In this document: one piece after another, positions 43,020 to 51,120 of the stretch
Numbering within the stretch: position 1 is the first letter of the stretch
Layout of the letters: the number at the start of each line of letters is the position of its first letter
Origin: Streptomyces longisporoflavus
GTDB lineage: Bacteria > Actinomycetota > Actinomycetes > Streptomycetales > Streptomycetaceae
Reading direction: 5' to 3'
Assembly (NCBI RefSeq): GCF_014649775.1
Contig: NZ_BMTR01000032.1
Coordinates: 1 to 61,941 of the forward strand
DNA: 61,941 bases
Made by a program: the position numbers and the translations under genes
The notes under the pieces: generated by a model
Database searches by the model: none
Seen by the model: the letters and a program-made list of their open reading frames with translations, nothing else
Told to the model about the DNA's origin: nothing

Positions 43020-43697
43020 ATGGCCCCTTCCCAGATCACGGCCTGTAAGCGGGCGCTGGTGGTCCGCGGCGGCTGGGAGGGGCACGCCCCCGTCGCCGCC
43101 TCGGACCGTCATGTCACCGCCCTCAAGGAGGACGGCTACGCGGTGACGGTCTCCGACACCCTGGACAGCTACCTCGACGCGGACCTGCTCGCCGCGACCG
43201 ATCTCGTGGTGCAGTGCTGGACGATGGGTGAGATCACCGGCCCCCAGGTGGAAGGTCTCAGCCGGGCCGTCCGCGCGGGCACCGGTCTGGCCGGCTGGCA
43301 CGGCGGCATCATCGACGCCTTCCGCACCGAGACGCGCTACCACCTGATGACCGGCGCTCAGTTCGTGCACCATGCGCGGGAGTTCAGCACCTTCGAGGTG
43401 GTCCCCGTGCCGGGCAAGGCGGACCACCCCGTGCTGGCCGGCATCGACGCCTTCACCGTCACCACCGAGCAGTACTACCTGCACGTCGACCCGGCGATCG
43501 AGGTGCTCGCAACCTCCCGGTACGGCCACGACCCCGACCACCCCGAACTCCTGGGCACACCGGTACCGGTGACCTGGACACGGCGCTGGGGCGAGGGCCG
43601 GGTCTTCGTCACCACACTCGGACACAGCCTCGCCGACCTGGAGGTACCCCAGACCGACGCGATGATCAGAAAGGGCATGACATGGGCGACGCGGTGA
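43020..43697 (+). CDS. ThuA-like domain protein
   Basis: A 225-residue cytoplasmic protein of the ThuA family (class I glutamine-amidotransferase-like fold). KRALVVRGGWEGHAPVAASD, VVQCWTMGEITGPQVEGLSR, GTGLAGWHGGIIDAFRTETR, HHAREFSTFEVVPVPGKADH and WGEGRVFVTTLGHSLADLEV follow the family pattern. ThuA proteins occur with oxidoreductases in disaccharide and 3-keto-sugar pathways; the exact reaction is unsettled. ATG at 43020 has GGGAG about ten bases upstream. It overlaps the downstream Gfo/Idh/MocA gene by 16 bases and is transcribed away from lacI, so control by the same sugar signal is likely. Confidence 0.85.
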   Translation: MAPSQITACKRALVVRGGWEGHAPVAASDRHVTALKEDGYAVTVSDTLDSYLDADLLAATDLVVQCWTMGEITGPQVEGLSRAVRAGTGLAGWHGGIIDAFRTETRYHLMTGAQFVHHAREFSTFEVVPVPGKADHPVLAGIDAFTVTTEQYYLHVDPAIEVLATSRYGHDPDHPELLGTPVPVTWTRRWGEGRVFVTTLGHSLADLEVPQTDAMIRKGMTWATR

Positions 43698-44800
43698 GGG
43701 CCCGCTCACCCCTGCGCATCGGGGTGGTCGGCGCCGGACAGATCAGCGGGGCGTATCTGCGGACGCTTGCGGCCCTGCCGGACCTGCCCGTCACCGCGGT
43801 CGCCGACCTGGACGAGACCCGCGCCTCAGCCGTCGCGGCCACGGTCCCCGGCGCTCGCGCCACCACCCCGACGGAGCTGTACACGGCCGAGGACGTCGAC
43901 CTCGTCCTCAACCTGACCGTCCCCGCCGCGCACGCCGACGTGGCCCGTGCCGCGATCGCCGCGGGCAAGCACGTCTACGGCGAGAAGCCGCTGGCCGCGA
44001 CCACCACCGAGGCCCGCTCGGTGCTGGCCACGGCCGACAGCGCGGGCGTGCGCGTGGGTTGTGCTCCGGACACGGTCCTGGGCACAGGGGTGCAGTCCGC
44101 CCGCGCGGTCCTGGACGCGGGGCAGCTCGGCATGCCCGTCGCCGCCACCGCCTTCATGGTCACGCCGGGCCATGAACTCTGGCACCCCGCCCCGGAGTTC
44201 TACTACCGGCCCGGTGGCGGCCCCCTGTTCGACATGGGCCCGTACTACCTCACCGCCCTGGTCACGCTGCTCGGTCCGGTGCGCACCGTGGTCGGCATGG
44301 CATCCACCTCGCGTCCGGTGCGCACCGTCGCCGGCGGTCCGCGGGCCGGTACCGCGTTCCCGGTGGAGGTGGCCACCCACGTCACGGGCGTCCTGGAGCA
44401 CGAGTGCGGGGCTCTGACCACGCTGGTGATGTCCTTCGACGTCTGGGCCGGCCTCCTGCCGCGCATCGAGGTGTACGGCACCGACGGCTCCCTGTCCGTT
44501 CCCGACCCCAACGGCTTCGACGGGCCGGTGCGCCTCTTCAGGGCCGGGGCCCGACAATGGGAGGACGTCCCCGTCCAGGGCGGCTACGCGGGAGCCGGCC
44601 GCGGCTACGGCATCGCGGATCTCGCCCGCTCCCTGGCCACCGGCACCCCGCACCGTGCGAGCGGCCACCTCGCCTACCACGTACTGGACATCATGGAGTC
44701 GCTGCTCACCGCGTCCGAGACCGGGCGGAGCATCTCCGTCATGAGTGCGGGGGAGCGGCCCGCCGCCGTCCCCGCCCACGCGCAGCCCGGGGCCGGGTGA
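43682..44800 (+). CDS. Gfo/Idh/MocA family sugar oxidoreductase
   Basis: A 372-residue NAD(P)-dependent oxidoreductase. The Rossmann motif is RIGVVGAGQISGAYLRTLAA; the conserved EKP motif (VYGEKPLAATTTEARSVLAT) carries the catalytic lysine; EFYYRPGGGPLFDMGPYYLT is the substrate-domain signature with the Asp/His-equivalent region. It oxidises or reduces a sugar or sugar derivative in the cytoplasm. It is translationally coupled to thuA (16-base overlap). It could convert a sugar released from imported oligosaccharides, for example by C3 oxidation, but no substrate evidence exists here. Confidence 0.87.
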   Translation: MGDAVRARSPLRIGVVGAGQISGAYLRTLAALPDLPVTAVADLDETRASAVAATVPGARATTPTELYTAEDVDLVLNLTVPAAHADVARAAIAAGKHVYGEKPLAATTTEARSVLATADSAGVRVGCAPDTVLGTGVQSARAVLDAGQLGMPVAATAFMVTPGHELWHPAPEFYYRPGGGPLFDMGPYYLTALVTLLGPVRTVVGMASTSRPVRTVAGGPRAGTAFPVEVATHVTGVLEHECGALTTLVMSFDVWAGLLPRIEVYGTDGSLSVPDPNGFDGPVRLFRAGARQWEDVPVQGGYAGAGRGYGIADLARSLATGTPHRASGHLAYHVLDIMESLLTASETGRSISVMSAGERPAAVPAHAQPGAG

Positions 44801-44860
44801 GCCGGCGCCGGACATCCGACGCCGAGGCGGTCGGGCTCCGATAGCCGGCCTCTCGCGAAC

Positions 44861-44895
44861 ATCCCCCTGCGGCACGCCACGTGCCGCAGGGGGAT
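44861..44895. terminator. Bidirectional terminator between gfo and the CE4 gene
   Basis: Perfect 16-bp arms ATCCCCCTGCGGCACG (44861-44876) and its complement (44880-44895) with loop CCA, between convergent genes ending at 44800 and 44929. Confidence 0.9.
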
Positions 44896-44928
44896 GCACC
44901 GTCGTGCAGGACCTCGGGCTTGCGGCGG

Positions 44929-45621
44929 TCAGGCCGGAGCTGTTGCGCGGCCGGTCTGCGGAGAGATCATGCCGGCGCACAGGCCGCGAGCCGCCAGCCC
45001 TTGTGCGATGCGCGGGATCGCGGCGCGCGTGTTGGCGGGCCAGTCGTGCATGAGGATGATCTGGCCGTTGGTGAGCCGGGCGGCGGCCTGCACGATCGCA
45101 TCGGTACTGGCGCCGTTCCAGTCCTGTGAGTCGACGTCCCAGATGACCTGGGTCAGGCCGTACTTGGCCGCGGTGGACTGCACCGTCGCGTTGGTCTCGC
45201 CGTACGGCGGACGGAACAGCCGGGGTGTGCCCCCTCCGCCGTTGGCGATGGCCTGCTGGGTGCGGGAGATCTCCGAGTCGATCTGTGACTGGCTGAGCCG
45301 GGTCAGGTGGGGGTGGCTGTAGCTGTGGTTGCCGACCCACATGCCGGCGGCGACCTGCGCGCGGACCTGGGAGGGGTTGGCGGCTGCGTACTGTCCCTGG
45401 TTGAACATCGTGGCGCGCAGCCCGTTCCGCTTGAGCACGTCGAGCAGAGCCGGCGTGCCGGCGGACGGGCCGTCGTCGAAGGTGAGGCCGACGTATCCGG
45501 TGCAGGGGGCGGCTTGCGCCGAGGCGGCGCTGTTGACGGTGAGGGTGCATGCGCCGGCCATGGTGGCGACGGCCAGCCCTGCTGTCAGGGAACGCAGCGA
45601 GCGAGGTGAGCGCATTGTCAT
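44929..45621 (-). CDS. Secreted CE4 polysaccharide deacetylase, probable acetylxylan esterase
   Basis: A 230-residue secreted NodB-domain enzyme. ATG at 45621 has GGAGG eight bases upstream. Residues 1-38 are a signal peptide (AGLAVATMAGACTLTVNSAA). The CE4 motifs are complete: YVGLTFDDGPSAGTP (motif 1, catalytic and metal Asp), VGNHSYSHPHLTRL (motif 2, metal His pair), RLFRPPYGETNATV (motif 3), VIWDVDSQDWNGA (motif 4) and QIILMHDW (motif 5). It removes acetyl groups from xylan or chitin. It lies 127 bases downstream of the GH11 gene on the same strand, the arrangement known for xlnB-axeA in S. lividans, so acetylxylan is preferred. No CBM is present. Confidence 0.9.
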   Translation of the reverse strand: MTMRSPRSLRSLTAGLAVATMAGACTLTVNSAASAQAAPCTGYVGLTFDDGPSAGTPALLDVLKRNGLRATMFNQGQYAAANPSQVRAQVAAGMWVGNHSYSHPHLTRLSQSQIDSEISRTQQAIANGGGGTPRLFRPPYGETNATVQSTAAKYGLTQVIWDVDSQDWNGASTDAIVQAAARLTNGQIILMHDWPANTRAAIPRIAQGLAARGLCAGMISPQTGRATAPA

Positions 45622-45748
45622 CAGTGGGTCCTCCGGCTCGGGAATCTGTTGCGACACCTGGAGATGGCGGCGGTCGCGCGCTGCCGGTCCATGGGCGGCT
45701 CGCGGCGCGACCGCCGCAATCATCACCGAAAAGGGCTGTCCAACTCGC

Positions 45749-46438
45749 TCAGTACACCGTGATGTTGGAGCTTCCGCTGCTCTGGTAGCCCTCGGTCGCC
45801 ATGATCATGTAGTACCTGAAGCTGCCCAGGGGCATCCCGGCTCGGCCCCAGGCGTCGAAGTGGTTGCCGCTGGTGATGCTTCCGCCCGTGCGCTTCGACT
45901 GCCGAACGCTCCAGTACTGGTCGAAGGTGCGCGTGCCCTCGACGGACGGGGCGTTGTACCGCGTGGTCCGGTAGATGTCGTAGGTGCCGCCGTCACTGGT
46001 GACGGTGCCCTTGTACGTGCCGGTGGGCCGGTAGGTGCCCCAGTTGTCGACGATGTAGTACTCGACGAGCGGGTTCGACGTCCATCCGTAGAGCGTCAGA
46101 TAGGCGTTGCCGGAGGGGGAGAAGGAGCCCGAGTAGTTCACGGTCCTGCGGGAGCCGTTGGCCCAGCCCTTGCCGGCCACGAAGTTCCCGGTGTTGCGCC
46201 ACGAGGTGCTGTACCTGCCGCCGGAGGACAGGGTCATGGAGACCGTTCCGGGGGCGTCGGTCCAGAACGAGTAGTAGTAACCGTTGTTGGTGCCGGTCTG
46301 GTTGGTCGTGATGGTCGTGTCCGCGTACGCGGTGCCCGGCAGCGCGAGCGCGGAGGCGCCGAGTGCCAGGGCGCCGGTAGTGCCGATGAAAGTGCGGCGG
46401 CTCATCGGGGATGCGGGGGGCAGGTCGCTCATGTTCAT
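45749..46438 (-). CDS. Tat-secreted GH11 endo-1,4-beta-xylanase
   Basis: A 229-residue xylanase. The N-terminus is a Tat signal (SRRTFIGTTGALALGASALA, cleavage after TAYA). The jelly-roll domain has NNGYYYSFWTDAPGTVSMTL, WANGSRRTVNYSGSFSPSGN, LYGWTSNPLVEYYIVDNWGT (nucleophile Glu in VEYY), YRTTRYNAPSVEGTRTFDQY and MIMATEGYQSSGSSNITVY (acid/base Glu in ATEGY). No linker or CBM follows, so it is catalytic domain only. Both ATG 46438 and 46432 are possible. It is probably co-transcribed with the CE4 gene. Palindromes upstream resemble the CGAAA/TTTCG elements reported for Streptomyces xylanase promoters. Confidence 0.94.
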   Translation of the reverse strand: MNMSDLPPASPMSRRTFIGTTGALALGASALALPGTAYADTTITTNQTGTNNGYYYSFWTDAPGTVSMTLSSGGRYSTSWRNTGNFVAGKGWANGSRRTVNYSGSFSPSGNAYLTLYGWTSNPLVEYYIVDNWGTYRPTGTYKGTVTSDGGTYDIYRTTRYNAPSVEGTRTFDQYWSVRQSKRTGGSITSGNHFDAWGRAGMPLGSFRYYMIMATEGYQSSGSSNITVY

Positions 46439-46534
46439 GCTTCCTCCTGGTGGGGCCAGCGAGAGGCTGCACAGCCATTGAGGTGCGTGTCGACGTCGAT
46501 AGGTTGGTGGCGGGCCTGCACACTGTCAACTGTT

Positions 46535-46558
46535 TCGGCAATGCGAGCGAAACTTTAG
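46535..46558. promoter_or_regulatory. GTTTCG/CGAAAC inverted element upstream of GH11
   Basis: TGTTTCG and GCGAAACTTTAG lie about ten bases apart; the second matches CGAAA-N-TTT of the xylanase-type element. It lies about 100 bases upstream of the GH11 start, in its promoter region. Confidence 0.4.
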
Positions 46559-46684
46559 TCCCGCGATCACCCGCCACTGTGCACCATCGCACCTGGCCAC
46601 AGGCATAACTGGGCTGTACAGCAACAGATTTGACGCCCCGAGGTGAGATTCAGCCAGGGTGACGGGTAATCACCTCAATAAGCT

Positions 46685-46703
46685 CTCCGAAAGTTTTTCG
46701 GAG
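46685..46703. promoter_or_regulatory. Perfect palindrome CTCCGAAA-GTT-TTTCGGAG upstream of GH11
   Basis: Eight-bp perfect arms with a 3-base centre, in the 316-bp space between the upstream lacI gene (ends 46755) and GH11 (starts 46438). The CGAAA/TTTCG core fits an operator better than a terminator, since the stem is AT-containing and lies 52 bases past lacI. A likely target of the adjacent LacI regulator. Confidence 0.6.
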
Positions 46704-46754
46704 CATCACGAGTCCCGCCGTGCGGCTACCAGCCCCAACCGGACGACATGGCCG

Positions 46755-47777
46755 TCATCGGCCTTGTCGGCACTCCGCCGTGCTCTCGCGCACGACCAGA
46801 CTCGTCGCCAGCTCCACTCTGGTCGCCACCGGCTCCTCCGACCGCAGGCGCATCAGCATCTGCGCCGCCCCCTCGGCCATCTCTCGCAGGGGTTGGTGCA
46901 CCGTCGTGAGCGGGGGACTCGACCACCGGGCCAGGGGAACGTCGTCATAACCGACCACCGACAGATCGTGCGGGACACGCAGGTCCCGCAGCCGGGCCGC
47001 CTCCAGGACGCCGAGGGCCTGAAGGTCGCTGCCCGCGAAGATCGCGGTCGGCGGATCGTCCAGACCGAGCAGTTCTGCCGCCCGCTCACGACCGCCCTCG
47101 ACGTGGAAGTCGCCGTACCGGACGAGTCCGGGGTCTGCCGGCAGTCCGGCCATGCTGAGCGCCGAACGGTACCCGTCGAGCCGGGCCAGCGAGCAGAGCA
47201 TGTCCTCGGGGCCCGTGATGATGCCGATGCGCCGGTGGCCGAGCTGGACCAGATGCCGCGTGGCGGCCAGGCCGCCGTTCCAGTTCGCCGAGCCCACCGA
47301 GGGCACGTCCGGGTCGGGATCTCCGGCCGGGTCGATGACGACGAACGGGATGGTGCGCGAGCGCAACTGCTGTTTCACCTCGCTGGGGAGACTCGAGAAG
47401 ACCAGGACCACACCGCGCGGCCTGCGCCGCAGCACACCCTCGATCCATTCGGGCCCCGGCGCATGGCGCGTACCGCTCTCGGTGAGCACCACACTCGCAC
47501 CGCTGGCCTTCGCCACCTTCTCCACCCCGCGGATGAGCTCCAGTGCCCACACGCTCTCCAACTCGTGGAAGACGAGCTCAATGAGCGGCGCCTCGCGAGC
47601 GGCCCGGGTGGTGCGCCGGTAGGCGTTCTCGTCCAGGATGCGCTCCACCTTCACGCGGGTCGGAGTCGCCACGTCGCGCCGCCCGTTGAGCACCTTCGAA
47701 ACAGTCGAAATGGAGACCCCCGCCTCCCGGGCCACCTGCGCCAGAGTGATGCGACCCAAACCCTCGTCATCTCGCAT
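46755..47777 (-). CDS. LacI family regulator beside GH11/CE4
   Basis: A 340-residue LacI protein. The N-terminal HTH is ITLAQVAREAGVSISTVSKV with VLNGRRDVATPTRVKVERIL as hinge. The ligand-binding core has IPFVVIDPAGDPDPDVPSVG, LGHRRIGIITGPEDMLCSLA, TAIFAGSDLQALGVLEAARL and VVGYDDVPLARWSSPPLTTV, nearly the same order and wording as the LacI protein at 41475-42533, so the two are paralogs. ATG at 47777 is used; 47789 is possible. It is upstream of and co-oriented with GH11/CE4 and probably represses them through the palindrome at 46685. Confidence 0.88.
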   Translation of the reverse strand: MRDDEGLGRITLAQVAREAGVSISTVSKVLNGRRDVATPTRVKVERILDENAYRRTTRAAREAPLIELVFHELESVWALELIRGVEKVAKASGASVVLTESGTRHAPGPEWIEGVLRRRPRGVVLVFSSLPSEVKQQLRSRTIPFVVIDPAGDPDPDVPSVGSANWNGGLAATRHLVQLGHRRIGIITGPEDMLCSLARLDGYRSALSMAGLPADPGLVRYGDFHVEGGRERAAELLGLDDPPTAIFAGSDLQALGVLEAARLRDLRVPHDLSVVGYDDVPLARWSSPPLTTVHQPLREMAEGAAQMLMRLRSEEPVATRVELATSLVVRESTAECRQGR

Positions 47778-47834
47778 GCTCAGGAGCATAAGGCACGGTC
47801 AACCGCCCTCTTCTGTTGCAGTGTTGACCACTCA

Positions 47835-48376
47835 TCCGCCCGCGACCGCCCTGCTGGCCCACCGCCGCCGCCCTCGAAACGATCGGTCCCGGCCTCCTGG
47901 CCCGCACCCGCCTCGAACAGGGCCACGAGCGCCGGCTGACCACGCTGCTCGGAACTGCGGTCGTGAGCCGGTGCGCATGGCGACGCCCCAAAGCCGCCCC
48001 CACCTACGCGGCCGATACGGCCCAGTCGCTGCCCGGGTGGCGGCGCTCGTACTCGCTGGCCCGGCTGGCCGTTCTGGTATCGGTACGGGCCTCCTTCGAC
48101 ACCGCGACCGAAGCGATCACACGACGCTGCGGGCCGGTGATCGGCAAACGGCCGGTCGAAGACCAGATGGCGAACGCGGCGCACACCGACGCCTTCTCCC
48201 GCACCAGGATCCGCCCCCGGTGCACTGCTGAGACGCTGCTGGTGCTCTCGGCGGACGGCAAGGACATCGTCACGCGCCCGGACGCGTTACCGCTCGCGAC
48301 CCCGAAGGCCGCCACCCGCCCCGGACTCTTCCGAACCCGGCTCGCATCCGGGGAAAAGAACGACCAGCACCCGTGA
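47835..48376 (+). mobile_element. Remnant of an ISKra4-family transposase
   Basis: One frame reads IGPGLLARTRLEQGHERRLT, TLLGTAVVSRCAWRRPKAAP, LARLAVLVSVRASFDTATEA, ITRRCGPVIGKRPVEDQMAN and TLLVLSADGKDIVTRPDALP, ending FRTRLASGEKNDQHP. This is the N-terminal half of ISKra4-type transposases, including the VLSxDGKGIVxRP segment at the first catalytic Asp. The downstream half and both ends are missing, so it is inactive. Confidence 0.75.
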
Positions 48377-48445
48377 TCACGAGGAACTGCTCACACACAA
48401 TCACCGGCATGCCACCAGACCCGGCCAACGTTCGCGGTCGCCGTG

Positions 48446-49429
48446 CTAGCAACGGGCCTCTTCCAGCAGACCTGCCGCATGCGCGGTCCGCTGGTACAGG
48501 ACGTAGCGACCGTCTCTGACCTTGGTGACGAGGCGTGCGCGGTGCAGGGCGCTGAGATGGTAGGAGACAGTGCCCGGGGTGTATCCGGTTCGGGCGGCGA
48601 GTTCCGCGGTGGACCGGGCGGTTTCGAGGTCCGCGAGCAAGGTGGCGCGGGCGTTGCCGACCACTTGCGCGATCTTTCCGGACCTGCGATCCCGGTCGGC
48701 TCCGATCCGCTGGGCGGGGTAGTAGAAGACGAACTGACCGGGGGTGTCGACCTGGATGATGACGTCGGGCCAGTTGAGCACGCTGGGGGTGAGGACCAAG
48801 TCCCGGCCTGCGACATCGATTTCGGCATCCCACGGCTTGGCGAGGGTGATCGCGTCCCCTGCCCAAGCCATGTCGGGGTGGAGTGCTCCAAGCGTCCGGC
48901 CGACGCCATGGGTGGCGATGGTTGTCGCGCGGTGGGCGATGTCCTGATGGATGATCGAGTGCAGTTCGGGCCAGCCCTCGGCCAAGGTATCGCGCCAGAA
49001 CCGGGCGAGACCGTTGGCGAGACGGCGCTGCATCTGCCCCGACTCCGCGATCCGGCGGGTGGTGGCCGGCAGCGGCCTGTTCCAGTGGGCCCGGGTGAGG
49101 GCCAAGACCTGGCTTTCGAGGTCGTCCTGCGCTGCGGCCTCGATTTGCGCGATCTGCTCGTCGATCGTGTCGCGGCGCTGTGCGTCCGTTCCTGGCTGCG
49201 GGGTGAGCAGGTCGGGTCTGTAGGTGTCGCCGTTTTGCGGCAACAGGTCTGCGAGCAGGGCAACGTCCGGATGGGCAAGTGACGCGCGGGCGAGTGGTCC
49301 AGGATCTCCGAAGACCGGGTGCCGTCCCGACGCGGCGGTTAGTTTCAGCCACGCTATGGATTCCGAAGCAGGGGAAGGGGCCAACCGTGTCCTGGACACT
49401 GTATTGGCGTCTACACGCAGGGTGAGCAC
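48446..49429 (-). CDS. ArsR-type winged-helix regulator (DUF5937-like), second copy
   Basis: A 327-residue regulator with the same layout as the protein at 5722-6747. The N-terminal domain starts VLTLRVDANTVSRTRLAPSP and contains GRTLGALHPDMAWAGDAITL and DVAGRDLVLTPSVLNWPDVI. The C-terminal ArsR-type winged helix (GNARATLLADLETARSTAEL, TGYTPGTVSYHLSALHRARL, then KVRDGRYVLYQRT) is complete. GTG start at 49429. It is divergent from the small secreted protein gene at 49618, its most likely target. No TTA codon was noticed in the part examined. Confidence 0.83.
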   Translation of the reverse strand: MLTLRVDANTVSRTRLAPSPASESIAWLKLTAASGRHPVFGDPGPLARASLAHPDVALLADLLPQNGDTYRPDLLTPQPGTDAQRRDTIDEQIAQIEAAAQDDLESQVLALTRAHWNRPLPATTRRIAESGQMQRRLANGLARFWRDTLAEGWPELHSIIHQDIAHRATTIATHGVGRTLGALHPDMAWAGDAITLAKPWDAEIDVAGRDLVLTPSVLNWPDVIIQVDTPGQFVFYYPAQRIGADRDRRSGKIAQVVGNARATLLADLETARSTAELAARTGYTPGTVSYHLSALHRARLVTKVRDGRYVLYQRTAHAAGLLEEARC

Positions 49430-49617
49430 CGCCCGACGCTAGCAGTCGTCGCGATGGATTTGAACTGGCTCGAATGCTTTCCGTCGCGAGGTCCTCACGT
49501 GGTGGAGTCGTGTTGCCGAACAACGGCAGCAACGTTCACTGCCCGATCTGAGGCGGTCGCCTCCGCACGACGGTGAGGTTGCGCACCCGTCACCCGAAGA
49601 ACCTGGGAGTGGTTGTC

Positions 49618-50067
49618 ATGGTGAGATTGAAGGACACCTCGAAGGTGAAGAGCCGCACGAGGAAGGTCGGCGTGGCCGTGACCGCAGCCGCGTCGGTTGC
49701 CGGGATTGCCCTCGCGACGACACCCGCGACGGCCGCCGCCGCTTCCGCCACCGTCTCGATCGAGTATGGGGCGAGCTACTACAAAGGCACGGCCAGCTGG
49801 TCCAACCGGTCGGTCAGCGTCGACGCGTCGTTCAAGGCCAGCAATTGTCGGCGGGTCTACGCGCGGGCGTTCGCCGGCAGCACCTCACTGGACTTCAAGA
49901 GCAGCAGCACCTGGTGCAATCGATCCGGGCCGGCAGACTTCGCCCTTGCCGCGAACGTCGTGGGTGGGTCCGACAACATCTGGGTCTACATGACGGACGA
50001 GAACCAGAACTACCTCAAGGGACAGACCTGCTACCGCGCCGGCTACTGCATAGACGGCCTGCACTGA
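49618..50067 (+). CDS. Small secreted four-cysteine protein, paralog A
   Basis: A 149-residue secreted protein. ATG at 49618 has GGGAG (49605-49609) upstream. A signal peptide (VGVAVTAAASVAGIALATTP, cleavage after TAAA) is followed by a mature domain of about 100 residues: SIEYGASYYKGTASWSNRSV, ASNCRRVYARAFAG, SSSTWCNRSG and LKGQTCYRAGYCIDGLH. It has four cysteines and alternating beta pattern, resembling a small beta-sandwich. It is paralogous to the protein at 50465-50866 (shared GTxxWxNRSV, CxR, SSxxxCN and a final TC). Function not recognised. Confidence 0.75.
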   Translation: MVRLKDTSKVKSRTRKVGVAVTAAASVAGIALATTPATAAAASATVSIEYGASYYKGTASWSNRSVSVDASFKASNCRRVYARAFAGSTSLDFKSSSTWCNRSGPADFALAANVVGGSDNIWVYMTDENQNYLKGQTCYRAGYCIDGLH

Positions 50068-50289
50068 TAATGCAGCGGCCTCTGTGGTGATGGCTTGTCA
50101 GTTGAGCGTCACGTGGCGGCGCCAGCCGGGACAGCGTCGGATCTGACAGTCGCCCGGGACGTCGCCGGTGGTCTGGATGGGCCGTTCGGGGAGGTCGCGG
50201 TCGGCCCACCCAGATCGTCAGGCGCGCAGCTTCCGTGGGCCCTGTCGCCCCTCGGCCCGCTGACCTGACCGCGGCCGGAATGACATGTG

Positions 50290-50405
50290 GGTCTGACACA
50301 ACCGGCAGGCCACATCCGTGCATTGATGACAGCGATGAGAATCGTCGCTTCGAAACAGACCGCGAGTTTGCCGAACCGGGTCGCCACCGCCCTGTTCCGC
50401 TTCAC
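50290..50405 (-). mobile_element. C-terminal fragment of an IS5-family transposase
   Basis: The minus strand reads NRAVATRFGKLAVCFEATIL then IAVINARM, the C-terminal end typical of Streptomyces IS5 transposases (RFDKLA-x-x-YEATV-x-IA-x-IN). It lies between the two secreted paralogs and has no intact catalytic region. Confidence 0.65.
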
Positions 50406-50464
50406 CCGGTTGATGCCGCACGCGACCGCGTGTTGGGCCCTGAAGTTCCCATCCTGGAGATCGC

Positions 50465-50866
50465 ATGAAGACTCATCTCGCCGCCGCTCTCGGTTCCGTT
50501 GTGCTGACCGCGGGCACCTTGCTGGGCGCTCCCACCGCCGTGGGCGCGCAGAGCGCCCCCTACCCGAGCACCCCTTTCGATGTCACGGCCGGTGCCAGCT
50601 CCGTCCAAGGCACCCTGACTTGGTACAACCGGTCGGTCGGGGCCACCGGAAAACTCCGGGCCGGCGACTGCACCAGGCTGCGGTTCAGCACGTACGGCGC
50701 CTCTGGCAACGAGCTCGGCTCCTGGCGCAGCAGCATCCAGTGCAACGTGACATACCAGTTCAGTACCGTGCTTCCTGCCAATGCGCCCGGAGGGGCCGCG
50801 TCCGTCGAGATCTGTCTTGGCGATGCGCACGCGGCCCTCACATGCGAGCGGTACAGCCGGCCCTGA
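50465..50866 (+). CDS. Small secreted four-cysteine protein, paralog B
   Basis: A 133-residue secreted protein. Signal peptide residues 1-28 (LAAALGSVVLTAGTLLGAPT, cleavage after VGA). The mature part has STPFDVTAGASSVQGTLTWY, NRSVGATGKLRAGDCTRLRF, SSIQCNVTYQFSTVLPANAP and VEICLGDAHAALTCERYSRP, with four cysteines. Conserved positions with the protein at 49618-50067 are GTxxWxNRSV, the first Cys, SSxxxCN and the C-terminal TC. GGAG (50455-50458) precedes the ATG by six bases. Function unknown. Confidence 0.73.
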   Translation: MKTHLAAALGSVVLTAGTLLGAPTAVGAQSAPYPSTPFDVTAGASSVQGTLTWYNRSVGATGKLRAGDCTRLRFSTYGASGNELGSWRSSIQCNVTYQFSTVLPANAPGGAASVEICLGDAHAALTCERYSRP

Positions 50867-51008
50867 TCCATCCGACCGGCCGGGCTGCGTAAGCCTGGCG
50901 GCCGCCAGTAGGGCTCCGTCAGGCTGGTCGAGAGGGAGTCGGCTGTTGGTCAGCCCCGCCTACCACAGCTGACCGGCCGGACGGGCCAGTTCTGCCTCAC
51001 GTTCCACT

Positions 51009-51041
51009 CGGTGGAGGGCGGGCGTCGCCTGCCCTCCACCG
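51009..51041. terminator. Hairpin between the secreted-protein gene and the convergent hydrolase
   Basis: Arms CGGTGGAGGGC (51009-51019) and GCCCTCCACCG (51031-51041), perfect over 11 bp, loop 11 nt. It can serve both converging transcripts. Confidence 0.75.
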
Positions 51042-51120
51042 ACTCCGAAACATTGCCAGGACTCCGAGACGTGTACTTCGGGACGACGTGTACTTCGGGC
51101 TCGGTTTCCGGGCCGGAGCC

